A DNA stretch of 64,000 bases from Rhizophagus irregularis (lineage: Eukaryota > Glomeromycota > Glomeromycetes > Glomerales > Glomeraceae), in NCBI RefSeq assembly GCF_026210795.1, contig NC_089436.1, forward strand, positions 2,914,001 through 2,978,000, written 5' to 3'. The translations under genes were made by a program, and so were the position numbers. Below the pieces are notes generated by a model that made no database searches, was not told where the DNA came from, and saw only the letters and a program-made list of their open reading frames with translations. Below, in pieces: positions 46,682 to 58,810 of this stretch (position 1 is the stretch's first letter; each line of letters opens with the position of its first letter).

Positions 46682-48973
46682 ATGCGAACCGAAGAAGAGC
46701 CTAGACAATTAGCCATTACAAAATTACCAATAATACCAATTGCAGAAACTTTTAGTCAGGGTAGATATTTTCTTATTTGTAACTATAAGAGTTATCTAAC
46801 TGTTATCTAACTGTTATCTAACTATGAATTGTAAATAGTTTTCTATTAATAGAGGTGCAGACATCTATAGCTTCAAGAATATTAGACTTACAAAATGAGC
46901 TGCAATTATTGCAAAAGAATTTGCATGAACAAAATGTATGATATTTGCATTTGAAAAATAATTTTAAATATCACAATAATTTTCACTAATTTTATTATTA
47001 TAAAGGACTTGACAAACACAATGAATCCTTTATCTAGAAGAACTTCATTAATCTCGTTGGATTCAATGTCTCAATTAGAAAGTGTAATTATATTTAGATA
47101 TTACCAAATACTTAATTTTTTTATTTAACTTTTAATAATAATTTTAAATATCAATGGCAGGCTCCTTTATCTAGATCCTCATTATCTTCACACACTCACT
47201 CAAAATCTCAACCCCAAATATCTCCACAAAGACCAGCATCGCAAACATATTCTCAACCTCAATTGCCGTCATTACAAGATCATTTGACTCATAATTTAAA
47301 TGATTTAGAATCATTAAAAATTTCTCAGTCAGCTAAAATTGATAATACTGTTATAATGAAACCGCCAAAAAATCAGTCAAAAAAAGTTTGTGGAGCATTA
47401 AATTTACCAACACCAGTATATAAAGCATATCGGGTTAGTGAAAATTGTTGATCTTTATATTAACCTATTTCATACCATATTACTTATATTAATAATCCTA
47501 TTATCTAGGGAAATCTCCGTGATCTTATTAAAGCTGGATTATTAGATCTAAATTCTACTTGGAAAAAGCAGGATACAAAACAAGTTCTGCGATTAATCAA
47601 TAAGGTGATAAACAGAATTCAAGTTGGAGTGTGTTAAGGTTTATTTATTTATAATAATCAATTATTAGTTCAAAGCAAAAAACCCTTCCTTTCCAAAAAC
47701 TGCAAACAATTGGGCTATTAAAGAAATGGCACGTGGAATTATCAATAATAGACGTAAGTAAATGTTCCACAAAAAAAGAATATATATTTTTTTGAATTTT
47801 TTAGCTTGACTTGATAATCAAAAACATATTTTGTTGTTTCAGGAGAATATCATAGTTCAGCAAAAAAGAAAAGACGAGAAAATCGGCAGTTTGAACGTAC
47901 TCAACAAAAAGCATCCAATAAAGTTAGTTAATTCAATCTTTTAATTTGTTTGGTCATTATTCAACAATTTGTTTTATTATTTTAATAGGTTTTTGCTAAA
48001 GACTTGCCTGAAAATAAAAGGCCAGAAAAAGAATCAAATAAAGAAAATGACGACGAAATATTAACACAATCTGAATATGCTCAACAAAAAATGTCCAGCA
48101 ATAAGGTAATAAAAAAAATAAAAAAAGATTTTTTTTAATTAACCAATGTCTTTTCATTAAAAAAAAAAATAATAAAGTTTTTTTTTAATTAAAAACGTCG
48201 AACCCGACGTCTTTTCATTAAAAAAAAAAAATAATAAAGTTTTTTTTAATTAAAAACGTCGAACCCGACGTCTTTTCATTAAAAAAAAAAAAGTTTTAAT
48301 ATTACACAATCTTTAATTTCATTTGGTTTATTATTTAAACCATTTGGTTTATTATTTTAATATATAGAATTCTGTTAAAGACTTGCTTAAAGACAAAAGG
48401 ACAGAAAAAAAATTAAAAGAAAATGAAGGTGAAATATTTAAACAGTCTGAATATGTTCAAAAAATAGTCAACAATAAGGTAATGTTTAACATAGCCTTTA
48501 ATTTCATTCAGTTCATTATTGTAACTATTTTGTTTATTGCTTTTAATAGGTTTCTGCTGAAGATTTTATGCCTAGAGACTCTGATTCTGATTCTGATTTT
48601 TATGAACAACAATTTAAATATGGCCCAGAAGGTGGAGAGGTAATTTAATTGAATTCATTATAAGTATTATTAATATATATGTTTAAATCTATTGATTTTT
48701 TACTAGTCTAGTACACGTGCACAATATTTAAAACCACTAAGTCATAATCCAATTGAAGAGGAATCTTATAATTCATATCAGGAATCAGAAGTCTCGGAAT
48801 CAGAAGTCTCAGAAGTCTTGGAATCGGGAGTTGAGTTTGAGTCATCAGCCAACTTGTATAATCCAATAAAAAGACCTGCGAAAAAACCCCTGAAACAGCC
48901 TGAACAACCTGTGAAAAGATCTGTGGAAAAATGTGTGAAGAAATCAATAGAAAAACCCCAGAACAATTTGTAA
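46682..48973 (+). CDS. Unrecognised 452-aa protein, eleven exons
   Basis: Exons: 46682-46760, 46853-46935, 47006-47083, 47161-47433, 47509-47604, 47669-47753, 47843-47922, 47989-48105, 48368-48478, 48550-48639 and 48707-48973. All introns are GT-AG with matching phases. An ATG at 46613 is in the same frame but is separated by a TAA just before 46682, so it is either an upstream ORF or a lost longer N-terminus. The protein has a predicted coiled coil (ILDLQNELQLLQKNLHEQN), a Ser/Gln/Pro-rich stretch, a compact conserved-looking part (GNLRDLIKAGLLDLNSTW..AKNPSFPKTANNWAIKEMARG), then basic and acidic low-complexity regions. Exons 8 and 9 are tandem duplicates (KDLPENKRPEKE and KDLLKDKRTEKK). Perhaps nuclear; the family is not recognised. 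Confidence 0.7.
48180..48290. repeat. Duplicated hairpin unit inside intron 8
   Basis: Two copies of a unit of about 55 bp containing ACGTCGAACCCGACGT (stem ACGTCG/CGACGT), each followed by an A/T-run. They lie wholly within the 262-nt intron between exons 8 and 9. Confidence 0.7.
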
Positions 48974-49690
48974 GAAAATCTGCAAAAAAGCCAACGAAAC
49001 GACCCCTGGAACAACCTGAACAACCTGTGAAAAAATCTGCAAAAAAGCCAACGAAATGACCCCTGGAACAACCTGAACAACCCAAACAACCTGTGAAAAA
49101 GCCCATGAAATAACTCCCGGGACAACTTGAAAAACACGTGAAAAAATTGGTGGAGAAACCTGTGGAACAACTTGCGAAAAAACCTGTGAAACAATCCGCA
49201 AAACAACCCTCAGAACAGCCCCCATTAAAAAACAAAAAAAGATTCAGATTCACTGAATCTGAACAGCAATCATCAAAGTATTTTTGTGAGCCTGATGGTA
49301 ATCATCCAAAAAGAAAATCTGCTAGGTTAGCCGCCAAAGAACAAGCCGGTAAGTAAAATTTTACAAAATGTTTATTATTATAATAGCATAATATTCGATT
49401 AATATATATATTTTTTTATTTATTATATTCAGCAGTATATTGCAATAAATAATTATTAAAAAACAAAAAAAGATTCAGATTCACTGAATCTGAACAGCAA
49501 TCATCAAAGAATTTTTGTGAGCCTGATGGTAATCATCCAAAAAGAAAATCTGCTAGGTTAGCCGCCAAAGAACAAGCCGGTAAGTAAAATTTTACAAAAT
49601 GTTTATTATTATAATAGCATAATATTCGATTAATATATATATTTTTTTATTTATTATATACAGCAGTGAAATGGCAGTATTAGATAACTA
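48974..49690 (+). pseudogene. Decayed Lys/Pro/Gln-rich 3' extension with a duplicated final exon
   Basis: After the stop at 48971-48973, a shifted frame continues the same repeat (EQPVKKSAKKPTK type), with in-frame stops near 49058 and 49110. It then enters KKRFRFTESEQQSS and KRKSARLAAKEQAG with a GTAAGT donor. That last block plus its intron (about 49226-49442) is duplicated at about 49458-49665. The likely history is a longer ancestral gene shortened by a frame change near 48960. Confidence 0.6.
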
Positions 49691-49779
49691 ATTTCACTAG
49701 TTCTCATTTATAATCCTATAAATAAAGTTAGATATTGTCTTATAAATTCTACATAGTCTGATTTTTTTTTAATAAATAA

Positions 49780-49880
49780 TATTGATAAAAGTAAGACCAT
49801 ACGATACATAAAAATAAGACCGTATAATACAAATAATATTGATAAAAGTAAGACCGTACGATACAAATAATATTGATAAA
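49780..49880. repeat. Short tandem repeats
   Basis: AATAATATTGATAAAAGTAA, followed by GACCGTACGATACA, occurs in two full copies and one partial copy just left of a CCGGA-rich repeat. Confidence 0.7.
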
Positions 49881-50070
49881 AACCGGACGAAATCCGTTTG
49901 TCAAAATTGGGCAAATGATGGACATATCCGTGACAGAAACCGGACGAATTCCTTATTTATGAACGTCCGGAATATTGCAATATTCTGGACGTTTGTAGAT
50001 CCTGTTTTTGTCCGGAAAATGTAGACAGACAATTTCTAATCAAAAACCGGACATTTTTTTTTTATAGGGC
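49866..50070. repeat. Member of the CCGGA-rich repeat family (copy C) with a 30-nt palindrome
   Basis: It is rich in CCGGAC. The right end, read on the minus strand, starts CCCTATAAAAAAAAAATGTC and is followed by TA. At 49963-49992 a palindrome centred on ATTGCAAT has no loop and one mismatch. Confidence 0.55.
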
Positions 50071-50334
50071 TAATGGCCATGTGATTTTCTTAAAAGAAAA
50101 GTTCATTGCTTGTACCAGTTGGTATAGTGTATGTATCATTTTGCGTGTGTCCTTCATTTCACGGTCAATAAAAATTGTTGATTGATTAATGTTTTTTTTT
50201 CTTATAAATTATAAACATCAAAGGTTAATGCAATGCCCATCAAGTTGATTGATAATATGGGGTTTGATGATATGCCCATGATTGGTTTAAATGTCATAAT
50301 TATGGGACTAACTACCAAGATAGTCAGAAATGTT

Positions 50335-50790
50335 GATAACTAATTGTCATGCATGCATCCGAACAACTCGCTTATGGCTCAAGGCATATGCAATGGGATG
50401 ATTGGTGTGATCACAGATGTGGACCCTCAAAATGAATGTACATAAGTTACTTTCTCTGTGGAAGGATCCATAGTTGATGTGGACATATACAAGCACACCC
50501 ACTATTTTGAAGCTCAATGGATTTAATTGCCGTCATACTCAGTTCCCTTCAGTTTGCAAAACTGCTTTGCCCTCACTGTACACAAATACAAGGATTGATC
50601 TTGCCAAGGGTCTGCCTAACTTTGGATGGAAATATAAAGCACCTGGACAAGTGTATGTCACCCTTAGTAGTAGGTGTACGATGTGGAATAATATTGATAT
50701 ATCCCACCTTGATGCTTTAGCGTATATGACTGATTGGAATGTCATTTGAAGTATCAGAGGTTGACCAACATCTCTATCTCAAATCCTTAC
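50335..50790 (+). pseudogene. PIF1-type helicase C-terminal relic
   Basis: In shifting frames the strand shows QGICNGMIGVITDVD, then VTFSVEGS, then LPSYSVPFSLQNCFALTVHK, then GLILPRVCLTLDGNI, then APGQVYVTLSSRCTMWNNI. These are, in order, the C-terminal motifs of PIF1/RRM3-like 5'-3' DNA helicases (the HKSQG and GQ.YVALSR motifs). Several stops and frame changes make it a pseudogene. It may come from a host PIF1-like gene or a Helitron, since Helitrons carry this domain; no Helitron end was recognised. Confidence 0.7.
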
Positions 50791-51246
50791 CTTTTTACTG
50801 ATTGTGCTGATTTTGACATATACACACATATTTCATATAATTTTGATTTCAATTATTACATTATTTATTTTTTTAATCATATTTATTTAAAATGTGCAAT
50901 ATTTGTTAGCCATGTAAAATAAGACATATAATAAATATATTTATAGGATCAAATTATAATCAATATTCAATAGTTTATTAATTTAATAAAAAAAAAAACT
51001 CTATTGCATCTTTTCCAGAGAATTTAAATTACAACAAAATCAATTCCTTAAAATTAATTTTTAATTCATTTGTCGATAATATAAAATAATATATAATATT
51101 ATGATATCTAAAAATGTTAAATCTATCATAAAACAAACTCCTTGACACGTATATGTATGAGTTTAAAATAGTTAAAATTGGTGGCAACAAAGTTTACCTG
51201 GTATTTAATATGTTGGGACTAATTCAAGTCAAATAGATAAATAGGA
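50791..51246. other. Intergenic, nothing recognised
   Basis: AT-rich sequence at the 3' side of the kinase-Sel1 gene. Confidence 0.4.
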
Positions 51247-54200
51247 TTAATTTTTAATTTCTTGTTGATTTAAAAGAACATCTAAATTCTCTTGAACATC
51301 TAAACATCCTGATTCTACAACCTTTTTATACCAATAAATAGCGATTTCTACATTTTGTTCAGTCCCTTCACCTTGTTCATATAAGTATGCAAGACTTATT
51401 TGCGCATCAATGTTTCCTCCTTCTGCTGCTATTTTATATATCTCAAATGCCTTTACTTTATCAATATCAGTTCCAATTCCTTTTTCATAAGACTGTCCAA
51501 GTTTATATTGAGCGTCAATAAATCCTTGATCAGCTGATTTTCTATAAAACTCAAATGCTCTAACTTTATTTTCCAAAACACCTTTACCCAATTCATATAG
51601 TTCGCCTAATTTATATAATGTAAGTTTATTGTCATCTTCTGCAGCTTTGTGATACCAATAATTAACCTTATCTAAATCATTTGCCATTTCTTCAAAATTA
51701 TCTTTGAAGTTACTGCCAGCTGCCTTATTATATAATTCAAACCCTTTTTCTCTATCAACTTCAGTTCCAATACCATTTATATAGCAATATCCAAGGTAAA
51801 ATTTAGATTCCTCATCTCCATCTTCGGCTGATTTCTTAAAATATTCAAATGCTTTAATTAGATCTTTATTCACACCATTTCCTAATTCATAACATTCACC
51901 TAAATTATATAATGCTGTTTTACATCCACCCTCTGCTGCTTTGTTATACCAATCAATAGCTTTTTCTAAATCTTTCTCAATTCCTTTACCACATTCATAT
52001 AAATAACCAAGGTTAGTTTGTGCAAGAACATACTCTTTTTCAGCTGCTATTTTATATAATTCAAATGCTTTTGTTTTGTTGATTTCTGTTCCAATACCTT
52101 CATCATAACAATATCCAAGTTGATATTGAGCATCTACATCTCCTTTTTCTGCTGCTATTTTATAATATTCAAATGCCTTCTTTTCATTTTTTTCCACTCC
52201 TATTCCTTCTTTATAATTAATACCTAAATTATATTGTGCTTCCATACTTCCATTTTCTGCTGCCTTATTATACCAGTAAATAGCAATTTCTAAATTCATT
52301 TCTGTACCTTCATCACGCTCATATGATACTCCTAAATTATTTTGTGCTGCCATATTTCCATTTTCTGCTGCCTTATTATACCAGTAAATAGCAATTTCTA
52401 AATTTATTTCTGTACCTTCCCCACACATATATAATACTCCTAAATTATTTTGTGCTAAATTATTTCCTTTTTCTGCTGCTATTTTATAATATTCAAATGC
52501 TTTTGTTTTGTTGATTTCTGTTCCAATACCTTCGTCATAACAATATCCAAGTTGATATTGAGCATTTACATCTCCTTTTTCTGCTGCTATTTTATAATAT
52601 TCAAATGCCTTCTTTTCATTTTTTTCCACTCCTATTCCATCTATATAACAATTGCCCAAATTATATTGTGCTATTTTGCTTCCATTTTCTGCTGCTTTTT
52701 GGAAGTAATAGAATGACCTTTCATAATTTGATTTTAATAATAACTTTCCAACATAATAAAAACCAAGTTGACTTAAACTTTTGTGAAATAATATTTTATA
52801 AAATTTAGTTTTTTTAGAACTGTCTATTTTAATTTCTACTTTTTTATTGTAATAGTTCTTGAGATTTTTTTTTGCTATTATACTTCCATTTTTTGTTGCT
52901 TTTTCATACCAACATTTTGCTTGTATCTTATCTATCTTTGTTCCAATTCCTTTATAAAAACAATTGCCAACATATAATTGAGCATCAGCAATTTCATGCT
53001 TAGCTAAGCTTTCATAATTTTTAAATGCTATAGTCTCATTTTTTTCAACTCCTATTCCTAATCTATAACAATGTGCAAGATAAAGTTTTGCAGTGGTATT
53101 TCCATTTTTGGTTGCTGAATTATACCAGTAAAATGATTCTTTTACATTTTGAGTAATTCCAATACCATATTCATAACAATTGCCTAAATAAAATTTCCCA
53201 ATAATACTTCCATTTTCCACAGATTTTCGATACCAATGAAATGCCAACTTTTTATCTTTTTCAGTCCCATATCCATCATAATAGCATTTAGCAAGATATA
53301 CTTGTGCAATTGGATAATTAGCATTTGCTGCTTTTGAAAACAATTCAAATGCTTTAATGACATTTTCTCCTACACCAATATTATAATAATAAAATAATCC
53401 AAGAAACCAAATATATTGTGTTTTATCCCGATTATTTAATAACCATTTTATAAGTTGATCCGTAGCTTGATTTATTTGTAACATATGTTTAATTATTAAT
53501 TGTTTAGCTTGATCAAATGTAGTACCTCTATCATGTTTTTTAATTATATAACTAATTAACTTATCGGCAAACACTCCATGTATTGACTCAATTAGATTAA
53601 CTGATGATAGGGAAGATTGATCTGATGAAATTGATGAGCTATGTAATTGATTTTGTGAATTTGTCCTACTTTCACATGTATTAATATTTAATGATGCAAT
53701 ATATGACATAGTATTTAGATTTGATATAGTATTTAATATTAAACTATTATCAATATTTAGATCTTTGTTTATATCCATGATTACCTTGCTTGATTCTGAA
53801 TTTGATTTATATTTTTCCAATGAAAAAGAATTTTTTTTGTATTCATTGAAGTTACAAATAATTATTTCGGAAGAAACAGTTGCTTTAAGTGTTAAAAAAA
53901 TTTCTCGCATATTTGGGCGCTCATTTGGTTCATGTTTCCAACATTCTAATGAATCAGTAAATAAAATTAATATTCACGATATATTGACATACTAGTACTA
54001 AATTATATTATATAATTATTACCTGTATATAAGTTACAATATTCAACGGGAGTTCCATTAATAATCTCTTCTCTTTTACCATTTAATATAGACAACATTA
54101 AACTTGGGCCATAATTAACTTCACGAAAAGGTTTATGTCCACTTGAAATTTGCCATAATAAAACTCCGATACTATATACATCAGATTTTTTATTTAATTT

Positions 54201-55044
54201 ATATTTTTCTTTATCGTCGAAACTTTTTGGGTCCACATAAGGTATTACGCCAAGTACTTTTGATGCTGACGACGCTTCAACAATTTTTTTTGATAAACCG
54301 AAGTCTGCTACTTTAATATTTTTCTGATGTATGAGTATATTGTTTCCATGCTTTAATTACATAAAAAAAAAATTAAAGTCTATGTCATAGTAAACAAGTT
54401 TAAATAAGAAAAAAATTATTACCAAGTCACGATGAATAATATCTTCTTCATGTAAAAATTCTATAGCACTAGCCAGCTGCGACGCTAAGTGATATTTGTC
54501 ATTCCAATCAAGTTCACTAAAATACTCGTTTAAATAAGTATTTAATGTGCCGCTATCAGCGTATTCCAAAACGAAAGAATACTTTTGGTTTACGTCTAAA
54601 TAAAAAAAAAAATTTTAATAGAAGGAAACGGTTTATTACGTAATATATAATATATTTAATACCTACCGAATTCCATCTTTGTGATTCCATATAACCGTAT
54701 AATATTTTCATGATAATCAATATTTCGGTGTAATTTTAACTATATAAAATTGATCTTAGTTATTATCCAATAAAAGTTTTTTAAAAATATTTATTGTATA
54801 CAACATATACCTCTTTTAAAACTTCTTTAAGAGTTTGTTTGTCATTAACAAAAGATTTTAAAGCGAAATAACGATTGGAGTTTTTCCAATTAACACGAGA
54901 AACATTTCCGTAGGAACCATTTCCTATCTGTTGAATATTTTTGAAGTCTGAATATTCATATAATTTGATGTTTTCATCGGCAATTGATCTCTCTAACCAG
55001 TTAATATAGTAATTTAAATCTTTTGTTTTGAAATCTTTTGACAT
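51247..55044 (-). CDS. Protein kinase-Sel1 repeat fusion, 1,168 aa, five exons
   Basis: Exons: 55044-54811, 54739-54667, 54595-54423, 54350-54023 and 53945-51247. Introns are 71-77 nt and GT-AG, and all phases agree. The kinase domain spans about residues 38-290: glycine loop [12 protein letters not shown], lysine in FALKSF, catalytic HRDL with HGNN across an intron, [22 protein letters not shown] and [12 protein letters not shown]. The key residues are present, so an active Ser/Thr or tyrosine-kinase-like enzyme is expected. A Ser/Asn-rich linker of about 150 residues follows. From about residue 449 to the end there are about 19 Sel1-like repeats. This kinase-Sel1 architecture is strongly expanded in Rhizophagus. 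The last five repeats match the genes at 1-843 and 7366-9666. A four-repeat block is duplicated almost exactly (52059-52206 and 52491-52638). Confidence 0.95.
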
Positions 55045-55527
55045 TTTCTTTTTTTTTTCTTTATCAAAGTTCGGTATTTAAATGATTTGCGTCTTGTAAA
55101 TCATTTCTTATTTTGTGTATTTTTTTTCTTTTGATTGTAACAAAAATATTCACATGATCATCTGCACAACAACAGTGTAACATTTTCTTACCATATAACT
55201 GTAACTTTCGCATAAACCATAAATGATTCATGCACGCTTTTTGAAATTATTGAAACAAGATTAAAAAAATTGGTGATTGCATAATAGAACATCTTTACCA
55301 TATTTTTTTTTTTTTTTTTTTTTTTTTTAAATAGTAACGCGTTTATTAATTATTTGAATTTATAAAATAAATTACATAATTAAAATTAAACACCTAGAGC
55401 TTGAAAAATTCAAACCCTATAACTAAGTATTTATCGAACTATAACTAAATCTATCGTAAAAATTAAAAATTTCACACTATATCTAAATATCACTAAACTA
55501 TATCTAAACTAGATCGTTCGTTAATTT
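55045..55527. promoter_or_regulatory. Upstream region of the kinase-Sel1 gene with a long poly(T) tract
   Basis: T/A-rich; a T-run of about 26 nt lies at about 55303-55328. No core promoter element can be identified with confidence. Confidence 0.3.
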
Positions 55528-55900
55528 GATTGTTGTACTTTGCTAACAACCTAAAATTTTATAAATGTATTGTAAAATTATTGTCACAATAAATTGTGTA
55601 CAAACCATGATAAGATACTTGTTATTGGGTTTGTAGGGACATTGTACAATATGCTTCTATTACAAATTTTGATATTAATTTATTGATATGTAGTAAGATT
55701 GATTACAAAAATATATAGTGGAAAAGCGTTGTAAAATTAATTATAAAATGGAAATTGTAAATAGATCGTAAGATAAATATTAAAAATTTATTATAAAACG
55801 ATTTGTTATACATGTAATGTAAATTTAAATAATAAAAATAAATTGTGTAATTAATTATAAAATATATATATATGTGTGTAATGAATAGGAATAAGGCAAT
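55528..55900 (+). mobile_element. Old LINE 3'-end fragment
   Basis: TACTTTGCTAACAAC and AAAATTTTA.AAATGTATTGTA, in this orientation, match the last codons and 3' end of the LINE ORF at 60185-61804 (there on the minus strand). The match then decays into A/T-rich sequence with TGTACAA motifs. It is a diverged, 5'-truncated copy. Confidence 0.5.
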
Positions 55901-56094
55901 TTAAGAATCATAAACTCTCGTAGCCACGCTCAATTAAGGAAATGTATTACTAGACCTATGCTAAAGATGACTTTAGCAAGGCTTTCTTTGTGAATTAAAG
56001 AAATTTCATACACCTTGCCAGCTGGTGGGAAAGCCTATGATTTTAACCCAAATCTCCAAATCCCAAATCCCCAAACATCTAGAGACCTGAATCA

Positions 56095-57285
56095 TCTAAA
56101 AAAAAGAGGAAATTGAAATGTTGTAAAATATTTCATTGAAATGCATAATTAGAACAGAGTCTCACACTCTCACCAAATTTTCCATGTGTTCAAGCCAACC
56201 AACTGAAAAGAAAAGATGATGAATGTTAGTGACTATTCGCTAAAAGAAAAAATTTGAAGAAAAAAGTTAAATAACTTACAAAGTTCGCGTCTAAAGAAGC
56301 CAATTGTCTAAAAAAAAGAAAAAAGAAAGTTAGTATTTGTTTGTTAAAGTAAATAACTTAGTAAAAAAAAAATATATCTTACCAAAATTCTGCATCTAAA
56401 CATTCAAAGAACTAAAGATCTATCTCATTTATAGGTTAGCATTTCATTAAAATTAAACACACTGTAATCTGCATCTCTAAAGATATCCAAAGAAGAAGCC
56501 ATCTAAAAAAAGAGAAAAAACAAAATGTTAGCAAATGTTTTGTTAAAAAAATAATTAAAAAATAACCATTTCTACCAAATTCCCACACGTCCAAGAATTA
56601 AGCCATCTAAAAAAAGGAAATCGAAATGTCAGTATTATGTTTCAATAAAAATAATTCAGTACTAAAAAAAATGGATTATTTTTTTTTATAACTTCAATAA
56701 AAATACATACAATACCGTAAAATAATATCTTGTTATCAATATTTTTAACATACTCTAAATTTTTAAACACATGTTTAATTGCTGAACCTTTGTTAAGAAA
56801 GAAAAAGCTTGTAGGGAAATATCAAGTCCTAAAGAAATCCACCTAAAAAAAGTAAAAATCAAAATGTTAGTAAATGTTTCGTTAAAAGAATAATTTAAAA
56901 GAAAAATAAAATTCCTACCAAAATCTTATGAATTAGCCTAAAGACCAAAGACTGCATACCTAGTTGTCTAAAAAAAAAAGAAAAAAAGAACTAAGAAACT
57001 ATTCAATAAAAACAATTGAAGAAAAAAAAAATATGAACTTACTGAAATGTAGTGTCAGGAAGATTGAGAGAACCACTTAAATATAAAGAATATTTAAATG
57101 GAAAGTACAGGAAAAAAGGACAGGAAGAGGGAAAGAAAGGACAAAGGAAAGGTTAAGAGAAAAGGAAATGAAATAGGATAAAATGATAAAGGATTTGAAA
57201 TTAAAGGTACAGTGGTAAAAGTTAAAAAAAAAGTTGTTCATCATATTTATTAATTTTAATCACATGATACATGTGAAATATGGCC
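56095..57285 (-). other. Mini-intron/microexon array G1
   Basis: The minus strand carries at least eight units: donors GTAAG/GTAGG, branch sites of the CTAACATTT or CTAACTTTC type, acceptors of TTTTTTTAG type, and microexons of about 30-45 nt such as ACAATTGGCTTCTTTAGACG. It begins downstream of a long pyrimidine-rich tract (minus strand, about 57190-57080). A 20-nt motif CACATGTATCATGTGATTAA (minus, 57275-57256) lies above that tract. No reading frame is kept. Confidence 0.5.
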
Positions 57286-58560
57286 GATATTAACTAAAAA
57301 AAAAGCAACCTGTCAGTAAACATTTCATTATTTGATTTAAAGTAAGAAAAAAAATCCCCTCAGTTCTCCTTACCGAATTCTCACGCGTTCAGATACCAGA
57401 AGACTGGCCGTCCACAAAAAGAAGGAAAAAGTAAAACGTTAGAATTATTTCGTTTGAAAGAGTTATTTATATCAATTCCCTTACTGACTTTTCCACATAT
57501 CCGAGTATTCCAAGGAACCAATCATCTGCAAAACAAAATAAATGAAATATTATTGATCGTTTTGTTAAAAAAATAAAAATAAAAATCTCCACAGAATTTT
57601 TCATGCATCCAAGTACCTTAAAGAATTGATTATCTACAAAAATGAAAAAATTGAAATGTCAGAAACATTTCGTTAAAAGAATTATTTACTTAAAGAATAG
57701 AACTCTTCATATCAAATTTTCCACATGTTCAAATAACTTAAGAACCGGCCTCTACAAAATGAAAAAAATTGAAATGTTAGAAATGTCTCATTTAAAGAAA
57801 TAAATTTAAAATAAATAATTCTTGTAATCTCCTACCAAATGCTACGTGTCTAAAAAAAGCATAAAATCAAAATGTTAAAAAAGAATATTTTCTGATTTTA
57901 CTACTATGCGTCCCAAAGACCTCAACTAAAAAAAATTTTAAGTCCTCCTACTAAAATTTCATGCGTTCAAAGGCCTGGCCATCTAGAAAAAAATAAAAAT
58001 AGATAGAAGCATTTTGTATTGTAAAATAAATAATTATGAAAAAAATCTTCCCACCATATTCCTATATGTTTAAATATCCATAGAACCAAACCATCTAAAA
58101 AAATTAAGAAACAAGCCATTAAAAATCGTTCATTAAAATAAAACAAAAAAATAAATCTTGACAAACTTACCAAAATGTCACATCCAGGAACTGTAAAAAA
58201 AAATCGAAACATAGAAACATTTCATTATCTTGCATGATGTGATTTTCAACCTTTTTTTAAATCAAGTACAAAATAGGAAATAATAAGGAAATAGAGAAAT
58301 GGAAATAGGAGAAATGGAAAAAAAGAAAAGGGAAAATTTTTGCTGAAAAAATAAAATATAACCAATTAATAGATAAGCTTCGTTAAAATGAATAAAAAGA
58401 AGTTAAAAAAGCTTAAAAAAAAGATCTGCAAACTGAAAAAAAAAAATAGAAAATAGTGTAGAAATAATTAATTATTTTTTTTTTTTACTTTTTTTTACGA
58501 ATATGTAATGATATAATATATGAAATAAATAAATACAAATTAAAGTAACTAGTATCAGTT
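57286..58560 (-). other. Mini-intron/microexon array G2
   Basis: About nine units on the minus strand. Microexons follow a loose consensus GGTTCTTTGG.TACTTGAAC.CGTGGAAAATT with G|GTAAG or TG donors (for example near 57395, 57500, 57610, 57730, 57965, 58075 and 58180). The branch hairpin GAAATG..CATTTC is at 57653-57671. It starts downstream of a pyrimidine-rich tract (minus, about 58330-58260). It is a tandem duplicate of array G1. Confidence 0.5.
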
Positions 58561-58810
58561 GGCATCATCTTACATAAAATATATCATGCAGGTCACGTCA
58601 CACAGATCTTGTTAATTATATTTATTAACAATTATATATATTATTAATAACAATTGGTTGTTAATAAAGTGACTGCGGTATAAAAATAGTCTAAATTAGT
58701 TTAATAATTTTATTTATAAAGTCTATTAAAATTCGCCTTGTTAAAAAATTATTTTATTTTATTTTTTTTTTTACTCCCTATTTTTACAACTTTGCATTTG
58801 TTTTCTAACA

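Noticed and set aside
48708-49253. Minus-strand open frames rich in Phe/Cys/Gly
   Set aside because: They are shadows of the Lys/Pro/Gln-rich coding repeat on the plus strand.
50110-50170. tRNA/SINE A-box-like stretch (AGTTGGTATAGTG)
   Set aside because: No B box at the proper distance and no cloverleaf can be drawn.
55303-55328. Poly(T) tract as a terminator
   Set aside because: Long T-runs are common throughout this AT-rich window and this one lies upstream, not downstream, of the nearest gene.
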